The notes: generated by a model from the letters alone, not told the origin. A stretch of DNA of 64,000 nt from Wolfiporia cocos (GCA_029448655.1 JACCLO010000004.1:744001-808000), one strand, 5' to 3'; positions 41,316 to 54,419 are shown, counted from the stretch's first letter. Numbers and translations are program-made.

Positions 41316-41439
41316 GTTCATCAGCAAAAAAGCAGGATAACTGTATGTGCATATAAGGCATGCAGGTGTTTGCAACAGTTTGAGTGTTATGTATGCATAT
41401 GTAAGGCATCACATGCCACCACAATGGTTGCGACAACTT

Positions 41440-42206
41440 GCATGTCCTCAAATGTATCATAGGTATAATATATGAGCATGTGTGTGCATATATGCGACTC
41501 GATGATACATGGAGGACTTGTATTAATATATCTTGTTGATACATGTAGTCTCAGATATCAGATGCGTATATAATTGGTTCACAGTGCTGCATCCTGGATG
41601 CTTTAACATATAAGTGCATCATAATATTGCATGCGCATATATGATGCATACATCACTACCATATGCCCATATATGCTAAGAACAAATAGTGTCGGTGATG
41701 CTCGGTTTACCGGGCATTGAAATATACACTGGGGTACTAAATGAGAAAGATTACTAACTATCTTATGACTTATGAAATAAAACTAATAGAAAGAAAGCTG
41801 TAAGCAGATCATGCCACTATTCTGCTATAGCATATCTTACCGGGTCATACATCTGTGTTTCGAGGATCGGCCGGGCATTGAAGTCTACTCGAGGCTTATG
41901 ACGCGGACACGTGACGATTTCCCGCGCGTCGAGACGCGTCAAACGCGCCGGTGGCTGAGCTTTCCAATTGACATCTGAACTCGTTATTGCTATAGCTTGA
42001 CGAGGTCTTGACGGATTTGGGCGATCTTGATATGCCTGTAATCGTATAGTCAATCTGTATTATTCAATAGCTTTTGTTACATTAATAATTAAGTTCTTCT
42101 GGCAATATGCACGTTAGCAAGGCCTGGCTATATTCCTGACTACTTTAGTGCGTCAATCCGTTCATAGCTACTTACACACATTACAACAGTGACTGAATAA
42201 AATTTC
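41440..42206. other. Subterminal Plavaka DNA without an assigned gene
   Basis: Mostly AT-rich TpG/CpA sequence, except a CpG-rich patch at about 41860-42010 where the minus strand is open for 78 codons (41817-42053; pieces such as RPRQAIAITSSDVNWKAQ). No family recognised. Confidence 0.4.
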
Positions 42207-45200
42207 TCAGAGATCCCCAAATCCTACATCATAGTTTATGTACAGGTCATCATCATTCTCACCATCCTCAGCCCCGAGTGCCCCATGTTCTGCAGCCAGT
42301 ATTGTTTCAATGTCTTCATCCTCCTCCTCCTCCTCCTCCTCCTCCTCCTCATTTTCCCCCCCATTCCCCTCCTCATTTTCATCATAAATATTTTCATCCT
42401 CACCTTCGTCACTGCTGCTCCCTATATTCTCCTCGTTGCCCTCGCTGCCATCCTCATCCTTCATTCATACTTCATCTTCCACTTCCTCTGTGCCATTAAT
42501 TTTTCCTCGCTGATCCCATGGTGGCTGCAACTGTTCCAATAAGTCCCATAAGTCTTTATGACCAATCCCACCACCATGGAATCTCATAAACATATCCCTA
42601 TCAACAAAGCTATTTCGACTTCATCAATGAAGTGCATGCAAAAAGCCATACAACTCACATATTGACATAGTAGTAGCACCAGTCCTCATCATTGTCATGA
42701 TCTTGACGAGCAATTGAGGGTGGTAGATGTTGTGTAGTTCGGCCATGTGCAAAGGCAGGAATTATATGAACAGCTCGTATTACTTCATTGGGGTCAAGAA
42801 ACCCAAAAGCTCCAGGTTGAGTGCTGTCCAGAAATCCTACTCGAGGAAGACGGCGATCCTTCCAGCCTGATTTATAGGATAAATCACGACCGAACCAGCG
42901 CACCCATAGAATGTCCATGCGCTGGATGTCAGAGTTGCTTGACTGAGGGCCCAAATACCTGACATCCAAGTGGAATACTCCAATAATCCGTCCATACCAG
43001 TATGGGTGCCAGTCATCGCTATTGTCATCCTCATTTGAGCGCACCATGATGTCAGGATGTGTCCGAGGGTTAACTGAATCAGTACACCGGTGAAGATCAT
43101 AGGTGGTGTAGTTGAACCGTATGACCTTGTGGCGGTACATGCGGTTGTTTACTATTGCCACAGTGGCACGATCACGAGATGTAAAGTTGTATTCATCTCC
43201 ACTATAAGTTCTTCTGAGTAATCGTGCAAGGAGGTGGTCAATCAAGTCAGGATAAAAGTCCTGAACAATCAAATCAGTAAATGTCCATTCATGAGCAATA
43301 TAATATCTTACGGTTACTGCATGATCCCCCTGATGCTCTGACAGCCACTGTATGAGATCATGGTGATAACGCCGTTCCTCGGAGACTTGATAGTGTGCTG
43401 AGGGTGACATTTTTGGAAGGGCTTCGGGTTCTGTAAATTCAACGACGGCAGGTGCCCTGAGCCGTCTAGAATTAATTTTCTCAGAAGGCTCATGCTGCTG
43501 TGGCACTATGGTTAATTCGACAGCTGATGTTGTAGCTGAAGTACCCGGAGTAGCTGAGCTAACAGGTCCTGTTCCTGTCTGCCATGCTCTGAGGGCTTCT
43601 TGAAGACGCCTCTCACGAAGCCTAATTTGATTGAGAAGCCGCTCTCGCTGGGAATGACGAGCAATTTGCTTCTCAAATTTGTGTTTGTTCGTCCGGGCAT
43701 AAAAGCGCTTTACACGCTTGTGCTCTTGTTCACCCTGGAAATAACAGAACATGAGCTCAAGTTCTTATATCAAATATAAACACTTTACAATCTGAGTAGT
43801 ATAATTGTCAGTAGTTCCAAAGGCACGGATGGAGCTGACATAGTCCCCTAAGAAATGTAACTTGACAGTGGAGAGACTAAAGGTCTTGAATTTTGCGCCA
43901 TTATTCCGACTTCCCCCTTGCGAAGTAGAAGACTGTGCCCTGTCTTTGCCTTTGTTGTATGCCTTCCTTCCTGCAACTTTGCGATGACGAGCTGTTTCTT
44001 CATTTGGAAGCTCGCGCGTTATGAATTTGGTGCATGTCTTCTTGACAAATTGGCGTAAGCTGCATCCAAGCATGGAGGTACAACCTTCAAAGAAGTCTAG
44101 GGTTTTGTCTGTATGCATCCGCAATTTTGCATATGCATGCCACATGGCTAGGGTGAATAATAGGTCATGTATAACCTCATTATGTGGCGAGGGAAGAAGA
44201 TCCTCGAATACTGGAATTGCGCACTGACTTCAAAGTTAGTCCAATAGATATAGGTTCAAATTGGGGCTGGATCATACCTGAAGTAGATCTTCAAAATCGC
44301 GTGCTGCAAGCTTCTTCATACCCGATGCATTGTTATTAAATTTACGTATGGTATCCCTTCCAAATGTAGGAACGTTGCGATATCTGAATAATAATTGATC
44401 AACCGTTGTATTAAGTCATAGTATGTGAGTGTTACCTTTCATTCAGTGACTGAATAGGACCATCACCATAGGCATACAAAATACGTAGAAGGTGTGTGAA
44501 TGTAGCCTTCCAAACTCCAAGTTCAAATTCATGCAGTTGGTCTACAACAAGCATCGAAAAGTAGTTGAATCCAGAGCTCAAGAGCCACTCAGAGAATGCG
44601 TTCTATAATAAGTGAGCATGGCGACAAGTAATAATGAATACTAATACATACTCGAACCATGGTAAGTGACTGCTTCTCCAGTGTCCCCTTGGTACGTTCA
44701 CTTGTGAGACTCCATCCACGGTCAAATATCCAGGTGCGTGCTGTCTCAACTTGTTTTTGATGGGCAGAACTGTCTTCTCGCAAGTGCTGTCGGCGTTGCA
44801 TGTCAGCATTTGTGCCAATTGCACTTATATACTTCGTCTCTGTCAAACAGCGTGGGCAGGGGCAACGTCCTAAGTATTTGATACAGGCAATTAGCACTCT
44901 ATAGGAGTATACATTAGCAAATGTAAAAGTGAACAAGCTATTGACATACTTTTCAGGATAGTCCGCTGAGTAGGTAAAAAATCGAGGGTAGAGGCGTCGT
45001 ACTATACCATCAGCACATAGCACAATAATGCCATGCCTATATGCATGCATGAACTCCTCATCCAAAAAAAGACGCCATGTAGCTTGATATAGTTCGCGTC
45101 GAGTAAATGTAAATAAATCTGCAGGGGCAGGTCGACCATATACCCTAGTATAAATGGTCTGGAACCATTCCGGTAGCTAGACATAGTCAGATAAGCTACT

Positions 45201-46813
45201 TTCATAGAGTATCAGTACTCACAGATGGGATATATGCTGCATGATGTGATGCAAACTGAGTAGGTTTGCCACGTTCATATTTTGATTGATTTCCAAAATA
45301 TACATATATAGGCCAGAGGGATGCGGTGCCAAAGTCTGCAAGATGGGTAGAATCTGACCAGAGCATCATAGCTGCTATTGCCCTTTCAAGCTCGCAGCCA
45401 GGTTCACAAGGTTGGCTCTGGAGTCTCTCATTCTCCTTGATGAAGGCATCACAGTGAAAAAGCTCGGAATATACACGAATTGATGAGCCCTCTGGATCCT
45501 TCGGATCTGTCCATTGAAGTCGAAATGGTGTATAGTGCCAGTTCGCTGCAGCAGGAGATGTGAAGGCATTCTTGATAATTTGAGTAAGTGGGCGGTAATG
45601 AACTCCTGGTACCGCCAAAGTTTCTGCATTCTCCTCTGGTTGCTGGACACCATCAGCTGGCATGGGAATATGTAGTGTAGCCTCTCGCCGTCCATCAGCA
45701 GCTGAGAATATCTCAGTGCTTGTCTGCTTGTCGATGTAAGTGTCCATTCGCTTCCGCTCACGAGATGCACCCAAGTAATCCTTTAGGTGAGTGAGTGAAA
45801 AATCTGGTGCTTGTAGAACATCGTTGACAAAAGTATCAAGCCTGGAATCAGAACCTGAATTGGACCCTACAGCATAGTCCCACTGCATCAGGCGGTATAA
45901 GCTTGGATTAGGAAATGGGGCATAGAATGTCTTCTGGGCATCTAGAACCGAGTTCATACTGCCAAGTCCTGACCACCAGTTGCCAGGTTGTTGAGATGCA
46001 GCCTGTAAAGCAGGAGAGTCACAAACAGATATTAAGGTTGTCACCTCCTCAGGGTCACGAGAAGGGAGATGGGTGTATGAGCGGTACAGCCCAAATGAAT
46101 TGGGCAGGCTATTGGTGCAAGAGCTGAATGTATTTGTAAGTGAAATGGAGGGTCTTGCATCAGAGATCTCAGAGGTGGGGTTCTGGGAATTTACAGAGGA
46201 ATTGTGAGAGGGTATGCCAGGCTTAGGAATTTGTGATTCAGAGGTACTGGGTTCATGGCCCGGGGCGACAGAATTAATTGAGGAATCAGGATGTGTCACT
46301 GTTGGTTTGTATGCAGAAGTTGACTGTAGTGAGAAATATGATGGAAGAGCACTCGCAGATGAAGGTACAAAATCATTGAAGGCTTTCGGCAGGCGGCGAG
46401 CACGGAGAGGTCTGCCGGTCTGTGAGACTGGAGGTAGTGGATCTGGGTTTTTTTCTATTGGTTGCATAGAGTCCATAATATCATGACCAGGATCCTACAT
46501 AATTTCCTTCCTTGTGAGTCTCATAGAAAGACTTCAATGTCAATTTTAGAAGCAACTAGCTCACCGGGACATTGGCTTCAATCTGGAGTGGCTCCCCAAA
46601 GGAAGCATCTGAGATTGCAGCTGGAATAGGCTCATGAGATAAATCTATATGTTTCCGCTTTGATTTATCCTGCAAATCTAATTGAATTTTTCGCTTGAGA
46701 GTGTCCAAGCGCTGCATCTGCTTATCGCGTTCACGGCAGGACTTCCGATGCACAGTGAGTCCCCGCTCTGAGTTGAATTCCCGTTCACATGCTGAGCAGA
46801 TGAATTTGGGCAT
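42207..46813 (-). pseudogene. Plavaka transposase, multi-exon, one nonsense codon near the end
   Basis: Exons in order: C2H2 finger (FICSACEREFNSERGLTVHRKSC, 46813 on); a linker and QWDYAVGSNSGSDSRLDTF; WHYTPFRLQW, MLWSDSTHLADFGTASLWPIYVYFGNQSKYERGKP (to about 45215); LPEWFQTIY...LDEEFMHAYRHGIIVLCADGI, PRFFTYSADYPEK; YLGRCPCPRCL; QLHEFELGVWKATFTHLLRI; VPTFGRDTIRKFNNN; WHAYAKLRMHTD; LGDYVSSIRAFGTTDNYTTQ; EQEHKRVKRFYARTNK; then a C-terminal part to about 42655 and an acidic Glu/Asp-rich tail (42464-42207). Introns are short GT-AG. These are hallmark motifs of the Plavaka/CACTA-related transposases common in basidiomycetes (recalled from the family, not searched). A TGA just before the acidic tail (42467-42465) interrupts an otherwise continuous frame; if functional, only the tail is lost. 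Confidence 0.85.
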
Positions 46814-46999
46814 GTTCTAGAGTGATCAGTAGCTGGGATCTCAGAGTCCACAATGTATAGCATGAGCAGCCCAAGCTCTGTGACGACGCAACGCGTAAGA
46901 CAGGTTGGGTCACGTGCTGTCAGGGCGCACTGATGATTCAATTCTAAAACAAGCAATCGACATTCTATAGCTCAGAATGTGATGCCAATATATCATGTA

Positions 47000-48169
47000 T
47001 GATGTTTTAACTCATATTAAAGTGGTGTCTTAGCCTAGAAGATGTAGGTCCATCCATAAAGCACAGTTTAATACTCACTTACCCACAAATTGTTTCGGAG
47101 CCTCAAACGTCACATGTCAGGTAAGAGACTGTGGCGGCTCTGCCATATTTGTTAATCCCACACTACCAGCTACTGGTTTACATGCTTGTGACTCTCTTCC
47201 TGCCTTTGTTTCAAGCTTTGAGGCATAATATAGCACCATTGAATATATCTGTTACTCTGGATGCACTCTGTATGTATATATTTGCTCAAGTCATGACTTC
47301 GGTTGTGTCCTTGCTTCTTCACCTAAGATAATTGAATCAAAATTGGATCACAGTATATCACAGCCTCTGTTGCAATGTAATATATTATTCACTGTACATA
47401 TTACACATTCATAAGCTCGACGATAGTTTATAGTCCTGATATAGAACCCTACATGAATTATCGGGTCATTCTCAATGGCATGCTCTTCGAGGGTCAGAAT
47501 CTAATACAAATCGTATGATACTTATTGATGACATTCATTAACATATGAGTAGTGTAAAAAATATAATGGTGATTTTATGTTGGACGGTTCTGGAGATGTA
47601 AGCCGTACAATTGTATGGTGTACCAAATACAAGCAACTTTCTATGTGCCTGCAGAGAAACTAGGCTCTTGGATCTGTTGGAAAAAACTCAATAGTTATGA
47701 TAAGAAGTATGTGTAGTATGTATATATAAAATTTTGAAGCCATATGATTATTCGATCTTCTGCTGTGCATGGATTCTGAACGATAGTCTGTCTGATCACT
47801 GACTTCATCATATTTATGATGTCATTGACAAGCAAGCAATACAGATATCCATATATACACTGCTGAAGGGTAAACTATAGAACATAGAGAGAGTCTGATA
47901 GCAGTATCGTAATTTATAATGAGATGTGGCAAGAGCTATAGCCAGTAGTACCTGGGAGATGCCAAAACAGCCCTCAGCCACAGCAGCCACCGAGACGAAG
48001 GTTTAAGGTTTCGGAGTTTAAACACTGTTTGAGAGCAATCGCTGAACCGTTTTTGGAAGGAATTAAGGAACAGTGTGGGCACGTGACGCAAGCAGACGCG
48101 TCTGACCGACCGAGTTTTTTGCTGCATCGTCCCACTTTTCCCTTAGCCTCATCACTGTTCTACACCAAT
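47000..48169. other. Intergenic region between the two divergent Plavaka genes
   Basis: AT-rich, no gene recognised; must hold both promoters. A GC-richer patch at 47940-48110 precedes the plus-strand gene. Confidence 0.4.
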
Positions 48170-49774
48170 CATGCCTTCTCGACCACAGCCTCATTCTGCC
48201 CCATCTCCTGAGCCCATTTCCCGTGACCATGAGAACGAGGATCCCCTTGAGTCTTCAAGAGATTCCTCAGCAAGCTTGAAATGATTTCTCCTCGTAGCAA
48301 GAGCGCAGCGTAAGTCCAACTTTATATGAGATGAGACCTGCTAATATGTTGTACTTAGACTCAAGACCCCAACTCTTGTGCCTTTTGTGAAGGCTGCAAA
48401 ATCGCTTCCTCGCACGATCAGCCCCTACAGTTCTTTCGAAGATGCACTGGAGGTCGGTCATTTTCGGGAGAGCCTCAATGTTCATGAGATGCCAGAGATT
48501 GGGGTGTTTTTAGAGGCATTTCCTGCAATGTAAGTCAGATTCACCTGCTCTAGTTGCACCGGCAAGCTGCTGTCTGGGCCTGGTCACTATATGTGCATAC
48601 ATACCAGCATAACTACTCCCATAGGGACAAATACAGGATTATGCTAGCATTAGAAGTCTACAGAAAATACTCGCGAATGATTGGTAGACCACTTCGCCGA
48701 CGAATCAAAGAGTGCAACCTCCATGAGCTTCAGCCGCTTCACCGCTTTGTAAGTATATGCCATTCTAAAATTGCTAGCTGACGAGGCGTCTTTAGGTTGA
48801 TGAAATTTCGAAGCAAGCCAGAACAGAGGATGTGAGCGCCCTCAAGGACCGTGGCATACCGTTTGTTCCTCACAACGTCAATACCGATAATGTGGTCCCA
48901 CCGATCCCTACTGGTACACGGTCTAAGGCTGGACGTGGTTGGCACCATCATGTGACAGCTCGCCTCCTTTGCCCACGTCATATGCTTACAGAATTTGATG
49001 CTGATCCTGACCAGTGAGTCTTCTGTCGAATCATTACTCCCACTAATCCATTTGCAGATTTTGTGAGGATGTTTTGAAAGGTAAAATCAGGATCAATGCA
49101 GGAGACTGGCCCACATTCCTTTATGATGAAGATACTCCATACGACCCTGACCATATCGACAACGGTCTATGCCGTGGGTATATCATCCAGCGTGTAAGTT
49201 TCCTATTTCTCAACAGCTCTATGCATTTCACTGTCGCTTGTTATAGACTTTTCGCTGCATATTTACTGGACCCCGCACGGCAAAGAAGGATACACCTGGC
49301 CCATCCTCCGGAAAAACATCCAAGTCGAAGCCTGGTGGCATCTCACGTGTTACTGGACGAGCAATTGCATATATATGTGTTCAGGTAAGCTACTGCTGTC
49401 TCGTAACTGCAATCTACCCAGACAAACACACTGCTCCTGGCACACAGACTCGTCTTTTCCTATCAGAACAGGATTCATGGGGTCTATCTGATGGTGACTT
49501 TGACTATACTGAGTTCTTTAACAAGATTGTCGAGCTGTTTGAGGACGATCCGGAGGATGATTGGGCTGTAGAGACTCTTGAATGGTGGAATTAGTACGTC
49601 TTCTCCAATCGTCATTACTATAGCTGATAACTTCCATACATTAGCTGGGTCTATGGTGCGAAGGAACCCTCTAGTGCTCCGCAAGTAAACAATACCGGCC
49701 CCACTCTTGCCGAGAAACTTGCTGAACAACGTCGTGCCCGTCGCAATGCGCGCATTGCGACACCGCCTATGTGA
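48170..49774 (+). CDS. DUF6698-like passenger protein of the Plavaka element
   Basis: Exons separated by short introns spell, in order: TPTLVPFVKAAKSL, FRESLNVHEMPEIGVFLEAF, RYKIMLAL-like helix, RTEDVSALKDRGI, WHHHVTARLLCP, FCEDVLKGKIRINAGDWP, FLYDEDTPYDPDHIDNGLCRGYIIQR, IFTGPRTAKKD, GRAIAYICVQ, FFNKIVELFEDDPEDDWAVE and ETLEWWNYWVYGA, ending ARIATPPM-TGA at 49774. This pattern matches proteins annotated as DUF6698 in Agaricomycetes (recalled, moderate certainty); function unknown. The first Met may be at 48170 (MPSRPQPHSAPSPE), but that frame meets a stop at about 48282; the alternative ATG at 48283 (MISPRSKSA) runs on in frame. Divergent from the transposase, as expected for a two-gene element. 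Confidence 0.7.
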
Positions 49775-50398
49775 CATCCGCTGCAATATCAGCTTTGTAC
49801 TATTTCTCTGACTTGAGCTATGTCGATGACTCCTTCTACATATGCTCTCCGCATTACTCTTTTATACTTGCAGCTTTTTCTTACACCTCATTGCCGTCAT
49901 ACATTAAGTCCTGCTATCTGCTTGCTCAATATGCATTTTCCCCTTTTATTCACTCTCTGGGTTCATTTCTTGCGCATTCTTGCTGATTATATATCGATGT
50001 ATGTGGCCTTGCATATGCTTGATGCCTGCTTAAATCAATTTGTGTGTTTGCTCGACCATTGTATTGGTTGACTGATTGCTACGTTTAATACATGCTGTCT
50101 GACGTATTTTATGGCCACTGGTAACAGATATGTGCATGTGTTTCATTTGTACCTAGCTACAATGCATACAATGTTAAAAGCATAATATATTCACTCGCAA
50201 TCATGCACGCATATATATGTCGAATTATATTCTAGCATGCATCATATATACACTGCAATACTTGCTAGCATTGGCAATGTCGTAGGAGCCTGACGTGGGC
50301 ATACAATGCACCGCAATACTTTTGATACCATTTAGTGCATGCAGAGAATATATGTACATGTATGTATATAAATTTCTATATATATAACCTGGGTTTTT
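49775..50398. other. AT-rich right subterminal region of the Plavaka element
   Basis: No gene. Rich in TATATA and CATGCA words. Confidence 0.5.
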
Positions 50399-50407
50399 GC
50401 TGATGAC

Positions 50408-52699
50408 TTGATGGACGCTATGTTGGACCAGTGGAGGCATTTTGGCACATTGCAGAATTCTCTATGCATGAGGAGAAGCCTTCTGTCTACTGGCTGACTG
50501 TTCATCTGAAGGATGAACAGATGGTGTTCTTTACCGAGGGGGACAATCCACAGGATGTTGCTGACCATCCATCCTCAACAAAGACTCAGCTCACAGAATG
50601 GTTCACAGCAAACCGAGAGCTTCCAGGGGCAACACAACACCTGTATCAAGATTTTCCACAGCGCTTTGTGTGGAATGCAAGGACCCGTGCCTGGAAGGTC
50701 AGGCAACGGGACTTTTCAATAGGCAGGATGGCCTTTGTGCACCCTTCAGCTGGCGAAAAGTTCTACCTACAGCTCTTGCTCACCGTGGTGAAGGGTGCCA
50801 CCTGCTGGGATGACCTCTACAAGGTCAATGGGGTTGCATACCCAACCTTCAAGGCTGCATGCTCTGCCCGTGGACTTTTGGAGGATGATGGGGAGTGGGC
50901 ACTGTGCTTGGAGGAGGCAGCAGACATGCAGTCAGGATCACAGCTACGCAATCTGTTTGCCATACTCCTCACCCATTGTCATCCTGTGGAGCCTGCCAAT
51001 CTGTGGATCCGATTTAGGAACAACATCTGCGATGACCTACGGCCCCGTGTCATTGCTTATGGGCATGAGGATCCTGTGGAAGAACAGGTCTGGGACCTGG
51101 GTCTTCCTTCTTAATCAGATTCTGCTCAAGTATGGAAAGCACCTAACAGACTTCCCACCAATGCCCCTTCCTCAGGTGCAATGGGAGCCTCTACACATAA
51201 ACCCCATCCTTCAAGAGGAACTTGCCTATGATGATGCAGAGCTTGCTGTGGGGGTGGAGGTGGACAGGGAACGGTTCAATCCAGGACAAGCAAATGCATA
51301 CAATGTGGTCCTTCAATCTGTCCTTCAGCAAGAAGGAAGGATATTCTTCCTTCACAGTGCAGGTGGTGGTGGCAAGACATTCACATGTAATGCCATTGCT
51401 TCTGCAGTTCGAATGCACAGGAAAGTGGCACTCTGTGTGTCATCCTCTGGGATTGCATCATTGCTCCTTATTGGTGGACGCACGGCACACTCGCGCTTCA
51501 AGATACCCATAGCAGTCCATGAGACTTCGACGTGCCATATCCCCAAGAACAGCAACCTTGCTGATCTCATATGGGAAACAGGGATTATCATATGGGATGA
51601 AGCACCCATGCAGCATTGCCATGCCATAGAGGCAGTGGACCGGACCCTTCGTGATGTCCTGGACAAGGACATACCATTTGGTGGGATTACCATGCTTTTT
51701 GGAGGCGACTTCCGTCAGACATTACCTGTTGTTCCCCGAGGCACAAGAGAACAGATTGTGTCTGCTTCCCTGCGGAGATCATATCTCTGGAGACACATTC
51801 AGGTTCTTCACCTTACCCAGAACATGCGACTTGACCGCACACCTGCAAGTGACGCTTTTGCACAGTGGCTGCTAAATGTCGGAGCAGGAGACCCTACATC
51901 TTCCCAGAAGATTGTTACTCTGCCTGAGACCATGCGGCTTGGTGACAATACAGTCCAGGGATTGGTGGATGCTGTTTATCCTGGCATTGCTGAAGGAAAC
52001 AAGTCCGATCGATACTTCCTTGAACGGACGATTCTGTGTGCCAAGAATGATGCTGTCGCAGAGCTCAACTCCTATATATTGGACAAGTTCCCTGGAGAGG
52101 AGGTTGTGTTGACAGCAGCCGACAAGTTCATAGGTGCCGAGGACGTGCATTATCCCATTGAATACCTCAATTCGATCACCGTCTCCAGCCTGCCCTTGGC
52201 TCATTTGGCTCTCAAGCCAGGATGCCCCCTCATGCTCCTACGTAATATTGACCCAGCCAATGGCCTCTACAATGGGACACGGATGATTCTGATGTCGATA
52301 CACACCCGTGTACTCCAATGCCGGATATTGGGAGGAAGCCATGCTGGAAAGGTGGTCTACATCCCCCATATTACCCTGGAGCCATCTGCAGAAGACCTCC
52401 CCATTTCCCTTTCTCGCCGACAATTTCCTGTCCGCCTTGCATTTGCGATGACTATCAACAAGTCCCAGGGCCAGTCGGTTGTGCATGTGGGATTGGACCT
52501 ACGTGTCCCTGTGTTCTCTCATGGCCAACTCTATGTTGCTCTTTCACGGTGCACAGCAGCGGAGCGTATCAAAGTCCTGTTCCCACCAGACTCAGAGTCT
52601 ACCAACACAGTAAACATTGTCTACCAGGAGGTGCTTTCAGGCCTGTTGGACCATTGGTATGCACACTTGCATTATTTGGAACCCTTATCAATGGTCTGA
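50408..52699 (+). pseudogene. Helitron Rep-helicase, C-terminal part (Pif1-type helicase)
   Basis: Resumes the Helitron protein with GRYVGPVEAFWHIAEFSMHEEKP, runs to a frameshift near 51100 (VWDLGL into LLNQILLKYGKHLTDF), then reads cleanly to the stop at 52699. Helicase motifs: Walker A AGGGGKTF, Walker B IIWDEAPM, GGDFRQTLPVVP, NMRL, and the C-terminal TINKSQGQSVVHVGLDL and YVALSRCT. By family knowledge the Pif1/RecD-like helicase unwinds DNA during rolling-circle transposition. With the two stops in the Rep part and this frameshift the element is non-autonomous. Confidence 0.92.
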
Positions 52700-53189
52700 C
52701 TTATTTCATAGAGGATGCTTTGGGGTGTGTGGATTAATTAGAGGATAGTTGTGATTATACTGGGGCTGCAATGGTATGCACAATCTATGACATCTGATCC
52801 AATCTGACTCTTGAATACAGCAGTGGAGTCAAAAAAGGATCTGTGGTAAAATGAGGCCATGGCTGTCAAGGAATCATAACTGAATTCATGATGTCTCTGT
52901 CCGGTATGCTCTTCCCTTATTCTGTTTCTTATGCTTACATCTTTGACTTAGGTTTCCTCAAGAACTCTCAAAAAGTAGTGTAGAAAATCTGTTTGTAATT
53001 GGTTGATCTCTGCTATTGAATGTTGTATCAAAAACCCCTTACTTTGTGTGTGAATGGTGCGACTTTAGGGCAGGCTTGAGTCAACTTAATGAGCCTCCCC
53101 TGACTTTAGGGCAGACTGGAGAGAACTTAAATGAGCTTTGCACATGCATTGTGATCATATTTGAGCAACTAAGTCCTAAAAAGTAATGT

Positions 53190-53206
53190 CCGCGGCGAAG
53201 CCACGG
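53190..53206 (+). other. Putative 3' hairpin of the Helitron
   Basis: CCGCGGC-GAA-GCCACGG, stem of seven with one mismatch, followed by GGTAATTAAG. Helitrons carry such a hairpin about 10 bases before the 3' end. The terminal CTRR is not clear here. Confidence 0.5.
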
Positions 53207-53214
53207 GTAATTAA

Positions 53215-53899
53215 GCTCGTGGTACAAGGGGGAAGCAGTATATAATAGCTCTGTTTTTGTACTGTACCTCACACAATTGCCCTATGGGCATTGTCATGCC
53301 TGTGGAAAAACATACTTGTTGAACCAATGTGTTGATTGCTCTGAAAGCTCACCTGATAACAAGTCTTAAAGATGAGCTGAAGAGTAGTAAGCAGATGGTA
53401 ATAAGAGGGTAAGTCGCTGGCACAATAGCCAAGTGAATTGGTCTGGGGCTGTTGGAAGGCAAGCACTGCCACCACCCACCTGATAGCCTTGCACTACCAG
53501 AGTCAAGGTGCTGATGCACTAACCTATGATGTCTGACCTATGGTGCAGTGATCTAGAGCAAGTCTAGTACAAGTCTAGAGATGGCCTGGAGGCTAGGTGG
53601 CTGACATCAGGAAAATTCATCTTTCTGAATTTGATGGTATTAGAGTCTACATCAGGAAATTGTGATTTAAAGTGTCACCTGCAGTTATAGAGGATTTTAA
53701 TGTTGTGCAAATTGTAAGAAGTGATTATAATCTGGTGTCTGAAGTGATTACACAAGAACCTTACTCTTTATCCAGGCTCAAGAACATAATCATGTTATAA
53801 TAAACAAGCCACTTATCATAAGCACTCTCAGTGATTGCACCAGTAGAAAAAACCCACTCTATAACAGCCAGTAGTATTTTGCAGCACAGTGCTAGAGTT
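53215..53899. other. Gene-poor stretch right of the Helitron
   Basis: No gene, LTR or inverted repeat recognised. CpG-poor and TpG/CpA-rich, as in the other repeat islands. Confidence 0.4.
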
Positions 53900-54010
53900 A
53901 ACAGCATGAAAATAGAGTCTACAGCACAAATATAGAGTTATTTCATTGCTACATTAGAATGTAGAGTGTAACCATAGAGTCTAGAGTGTTTGGCCAATTC
54001 AGGGTTTGTA
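53900..54010 (+). repeat. Dispersed repeat, copy 1 (TAGAGTCTAGAGTG words)
   Basis: Imperfect tandem words (TAGAATGTAGAGTGT, CATAGAGTCTAGAGTG) ending in TTGGCCAATTCAGGGTTTG. An inverted copy lies at 63890-64000 with TTTGGGGT and TTGGCCA-type words in the same order on the minus strand. Confidence 0.65.
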
Positions 54011-54024
54011 TATTGGAACTCAGA

Positions 54025-54419
54025 TTACTTGACACAAATTCACCAATGTACTAAGTCACCAAGTTAGGTGGTTGTCTGATACTGCAAGTCACAGACTAGC
54101 ACACATTGACATGACAAGTAAGGGGGACATGCCCCAACATCTAGAATAATGAGACTGGGGTGTAACCTTCAGTCAACTAAGCCTATATACATGTAACACT
54201 AGCACAGTACTAAGAGCTGCCCTAAAGGGGGCCTGTGCATAGGTAGGTAGTGTTCCATAGTATGGTAACATAAGCTAAGTCCATGTGACCTATAAGAGTG
54301 CTGTGGTAGTAATGAGATCACCCATATCTAAGGTAATGTGACTAGTCAACTATCAAGCCCTGTGTTCAACCCAAAGGGGGCAATAGCTTGTGCCACAACA
54401 TAAAATTTGTGACATTACT
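54025..54419 (-). repeat. Solo LTR, family C
   Basis: LTR 54030-54414 (385 bp), TGACACAAATTC...AATTTGTGACA; flanks both TTACT. The hairpin at 54151-54174 is weakened (arms GACTG..CAGTC, loop region TTACA). Confidence 0.85.

Larger units (their letters stand above)
41316..50406 (-). mobile_element. Plavaka-type DNA transposon (about 9.1 kb) inside the Helitron
   Basis: Interrupts the Helitron reading between IKQY and DGRYVGPVEAFW. The ends share an imperfect inverted repeat: CATCAGCAAAAAAGCAGG from the left and CATCAGCAAAAACCCAGG from the right. It carries a multi-exon Plavaka transposase on the minus strand (42207-46813) and a divergent DUF6698-like gene on the plus strand (about 48283-49774). 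Exact termini and duplication are uncertain by a few bases. Confidence 0.8.
38337..53214 (+). mobile_element. Helitron, degenerate, split by a Plavaka element
   Basis: 5' end taken at TCCCTGCTAAG after an A (Helitrons insert between A and T and start TC). Coding for Rep-helicase runs 38583-41303 and 50408-52699 with the 9.1-kb Plavaka insertion between. The 3' end is placed after the hairpin at 53190-53206. Near the 5' end are short inverted repeats (CCGCTTAT/ATAAGCGG). Exact termini are inferred and untested. Confidence 0.75.

Noticed and set aside
42278..42542. Plus-strand Pro/Leu-rich frames
   Set aside because: Antisense of the Glu/Asp tail of the Plavaka transposase (CTC repeats).
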